A stretch of DNA of 25,865 nt from JANLSE01 sp038214135 (GTDB lineage Bacteria; Chloroflexota; Chloroflexia; Chloroflexales; Roseiflexaceae): assembly GCA_038214135.1 (NCBI GenBank), contig JBBQSD010000088.1:1-25865 (forward strand), read 5' to 3'. The notes under the pieces were generated by a model. The model searched no databases and had not been told where the DNA came from. It was given only the letters and a program-made list of their open reading frames with translations. Below are positions 24,701-25,865 of the stretch, piece by piece. A program made the translations under genes and the position numbers. Position 1 is the stretch's first letter. Each line of letters starts with the position of its first letter.

Positions 24701-25865
24701 AACTGGCGCTTGCCGCTGGCGGTAACACAACTATCGTTGAGTCGCTGCTGATCCGCGAAGCGCTGATGCTGCCAGAGGCGGGTGAAATCGCCCTGCAAAC
24801 GATTGTATCGCCCGAGGAAAACGGCACCAGGCAGATACACATCCTCAGTGTCGAACAGGCAACTGATGGCGAGCCAGGCTGGAAATCGCACGCAAGTGGC
24901 AGTGTTCGTACAGCACCAGCTGCCTTGCCAGCGGCTCCGGTTGATATCGAGGCCCTTGCCACAGGTTTTGATCAGATGATCGATACTGAAAGCTACTATC
25001 AGCAGTTGCAGAGTATCGGCCTGACCTATGGCCCGGCCTTCCGTGGCCTTATACGACTGATGCACCGTTCTGGCGCTGCACTCGGGTTGGCTCGGCTCCC
25101 AGGCACGGCTAATGATGGTGCGCGCTACCAGATCCACCCGGCCCTGCTCGACTCGTGTTTCCATGTGATTGGCGCGGCTGTCGCAACCACCCTTGGCGAT
25201 CAGAATGGCGATGTGTTTGTTCCAATTGCCGCAGAACAGCTCTGTTTATACCAACCTGGGCTGAGTGCCGTCTGGTGTGAGGCGACGGTGCTTGGCGAGG
25301 TTCAGGCCAATGCAACGACGGTTTCGGTGGGGTTGCGGCTGTATAACGAGGCTGGTGCAATAGTCGCAACGATCGAGCGGCTTGATCTCAAACGTGCGCC
25401 ACGTGCTGCCTGGGGCAGCACTGCCCAATCCGCACATCATGACATGCTCTATTCGCTGGCCTGGCGGCCACTTCAGCGCCCAGATGCTGTTGCTGCTGCC
25501 GGAACCTGGCTCATCCTGGCCGATACAACTGGCGTCGGCGCGAGCCTAGCCCAGCGTCTGGAGGCTGCCGGTGCTACCTGCACGCTGGCCGTGCCTGGAT
25601 CGATCACCAGCGAGCAAAAACCTGGCCTATGGCAGATCGATGCGACCGACCCCAACGCCTATGCTACCCTGCTTGATCGGCTACCAGCACTCGATGGCAT
25701 TGCCTATCTATGCGGGCTGGATGCGCCAGATCGCCCATCTACGTTGGACGAATTGCAGGATGGGCAAGCTCACGTTCTGCGCGGGGCCCTGCACCTGGCC
25801 CAGGCGCTCGCCACACGCGAGGAACTGAACGCACGGCTCTTATTGATCACCCGTGGCGCGCAATC
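21778..25865 (+). CDS. Type I modular PKS, N-terminal part: KS-AT-DH-[KR structural half] (3' truncated)
   Basis: The frame stays open to the window edge; 1362 codons are visible. N-terminal coiled coil about 8-36 (RRALLQQAMQALDEMQARLD). KS 37-460: Cys209, His344, His384 all present, but it is clearly more distant from the other three KSs. The usual RWDxxxYYDPDPxAPGK stretch is replaced by an unrelated, shorter segment (ERLTFGASLESIQEPSSDK), and the region around FVAFNTWGMMASDGR also differs. AT about 565-860: GQG at 571-573, Ser661 in GHSVGEY, HAFH at 761-764, so malonyl-CoA is predicted; the core is almost the same as the AT of the full-reductive protein. DH about 895-1190: His960, Asp1125 in HPALLD, YGPAF intact; the Gly of HxxxGxxxxP is Asp964. 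No cMT follows: about 60 residues after the DH the sequence enters the KR structural subdomain (WLILADTTGVG, about 1240 onward). A KR and ACP, perhaps with an ER, are expected beyond the edge. Predicted unit: unmethylated and at least partly reduced. Confidence 0.94.
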   Translation, partial: MQESPQLNDRRALLQQAMQALDEMQARLDAVEQAKTEPIAIVGMSCRFPGDANSPEAYWNLLCNGVDAISECPPERLTFGASLESIQEPSSDKPIWYGGFLKNIDQFDPQFFGISPREAVTMDPQQRLALEVSWEALERAGIAPESLMGSLTGVFLGVSAHDYSEIVRAGSANNLDGYAATGGSLNVAAGRIAFTLGLQGPCMALDTACSSSLVAVHLACQSLRSRESNLALAGGVNAVLLTDGFVAFNTWGMMASDGRCKTFDAAADGFVRSEGCGMIVLKRLSDAMADGDTVLAVIRGSAVNQDGRSSGLTVPNGPAQQAMMRQALASAGIEPAAVQYVEAHGTGTAIGDPIEVEALGAVLGQGRTADQPLVLASVKTNIGHLESASGIAGMIKVVLAMLHGAIPPHLHLRERSPKIPWPDFPIIIPSEMHPWPGVDGQRIAGVTGFGFSGTNAHVLLESAPVIEHSTPTIPAIATPGLLVLSAKSEPALRALAGRFHNHLTAQPDLSLADICATAATGRSHFVNRMAVTADATAQLSERLATFADGQTPVGLVQGRAARPRVAFLFTGQGAQYPGMARTLYQAQPAFRAALDHCAALLQPQLDRPLLDLLFDAADPNDRAHPLHQTAYTQPALFAIEYALAELWRSWGITPQAVLGHSVGEYVAAVLAGVFSLEDGLRLIVARGRLMQALPAGGAMAAIFASVEAVRAAVVPHTAVLDVAAINGPEHTVIAGAADAIAMVSAQFAEAGVRVQPLTVSHAFHSPLMEPMLAAFATVAASIRYSVPRLRLISNVSGGFADESVASADYWVRHVRAAVQFAAGMAALQAEGYDTFIEIGPHPVLLGMGQGCLPAGNATWLASLRRNRDDQQQILTSLGELYTHGARINWAAVAHGQHERLSLPTYPFQRQRYWADPPRRRKSTVAGVHPLLGRRSRSPLIRETLYEAQISADEPAWLADHRVYDRIIFPGSAYLELALAAGGNTTIVESLLIREALMLPEAGEIALQTIVSPEENGTRQIHILSVEQATDGEPGWKSHASGSVRTAPAALPAAPVDIEALATGFDQMIDTESYYQQLQSIGLTYGPAFRGLIRLMHRSGAALGLARLPGTANDGARYQIHPALLDSCFHVIGAAVATTLGDQNGDVFVPIAAEQLCLYQPGLSAVWCEATVLGEVQANATTVSVGLRLYNEAGAIVATIERLDLKRAPRAAWGSTAQSAHHDMLYSLAWRPLQRPDAVAAAGTWLILADTTGVGASLAQRLEAAGATCTLAVPGSITSEQKPGLWQIDATDPNAYATLLDRLPALDGIAYLCGLDAPDRPSTLDELQDGQAHVLRGALHLAQALATREELNARLLLITRGAQ
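23476..23977 (+). repeat. Direct repeat copy B: AT core shared with the module-3 AT
   Basis: Partner of 9019-9520 at a constant offset of 14457 bp. It covers the AT from FLFTGQGAQ to VAAINGPEHTVIAG and includes runs of identical bases such as those around the GHSVGEY codons. The neighbouring KS differs strongly from the module-3 KS, so the similarity is local to the AT. Confidence 0.7.

Noticed and set aside
25380..25865. A cMT in the last gene
   Set aside because: About 60 residues after the DH the sequence enters the KR structural subdomain (WLILAD...), leaving no room for a SAM-binding domain.
1..25865. CRISPR array, tRNA/rRNA, insertion sequence, NRPS or thioesterase
   Set aside because: No short spaced repeats, RNA gene signatures, transposase motifs, adenylation/condensation motifs or terminal GxSxG hydrolase were seen; the GHSxG motifs present belong to AT domains.

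Overview
The whole window lies inside one bacterial modular type I polyketide synthase (PKS) locus. All five genes are on the + strand: one cut off at the 5' edge, three complete and one cut off at the 3' edge. Each gene appears to encode a single extension module. The spacers are 13, 188, 24 and 75 bp, and every internal gene has a visible Shine-Dalgarno sequence. No tRNA, rRNA, transposase, CRISPR array, regulator, transporter, NRPS or thioesterase gene is visible. The cluster therefore continues on both sides, and loading and release lie outside the window.

Host: base composition is moderately GC-rich (about 60% by eye), with frequent CCA/GCA/ACA codons and very frequent GATC. Cis-AT modules with embedded C-methyltransferases, one module per polypeptide and short 'LSxxEAxxLL' tails facing N-terminal coiled coils are seen in cyanobacteria, myxobacteria and Chloroflexota (e.g. 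Herpetosiphon). A filamentous Chloroflexota host is a guess; the sequence alone does not settle it.

Layout. (1) 1-2703: C-terminal part of a module, [KR structural half]-ER-KR-ACP. (2) 2717-7123: KS-AT-cMT-ACP with no beta-carbon processing. (3) 7312-15009: KS-AT-DH-cMT-ER-KR-ACP, a full reductive loop plus methylation. (4) 15034-21702: KS-AT-DH-cMT-KR-ACP. (5) 21778-end: KS-AT-DH-[KR structural half], truncated, with no cMT in the DH-to-KR linker.

How they work together: matching docking tails suggest the chain passes 1 to 2 to 3 to 4 to 5. Three consecutive modules carry a cMT, predicting a heavily alpha-methylated chain. One unit would be an unreduced beta-keto and possibly gem-dimethyl unit (module 2), followed by a formally saturated methyl-branched unit (module 3) and an enoyl or hydroxy methyl-branched unit (module 4).

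Most unusual points: the four ATs alternate between two motif classes (GHG/GHSAG/IAAH and GQG/GHSVG/HAFH). The KRs of both ER-containing modules each lack a canonical catalytic residue (Ser to Ala in module 1, Tyr to His in module 3). Module 4 combines an A-type KR fingerprint with a DH. Module 5 joins a divergent KS to an AT nearly identical to that of module 3.
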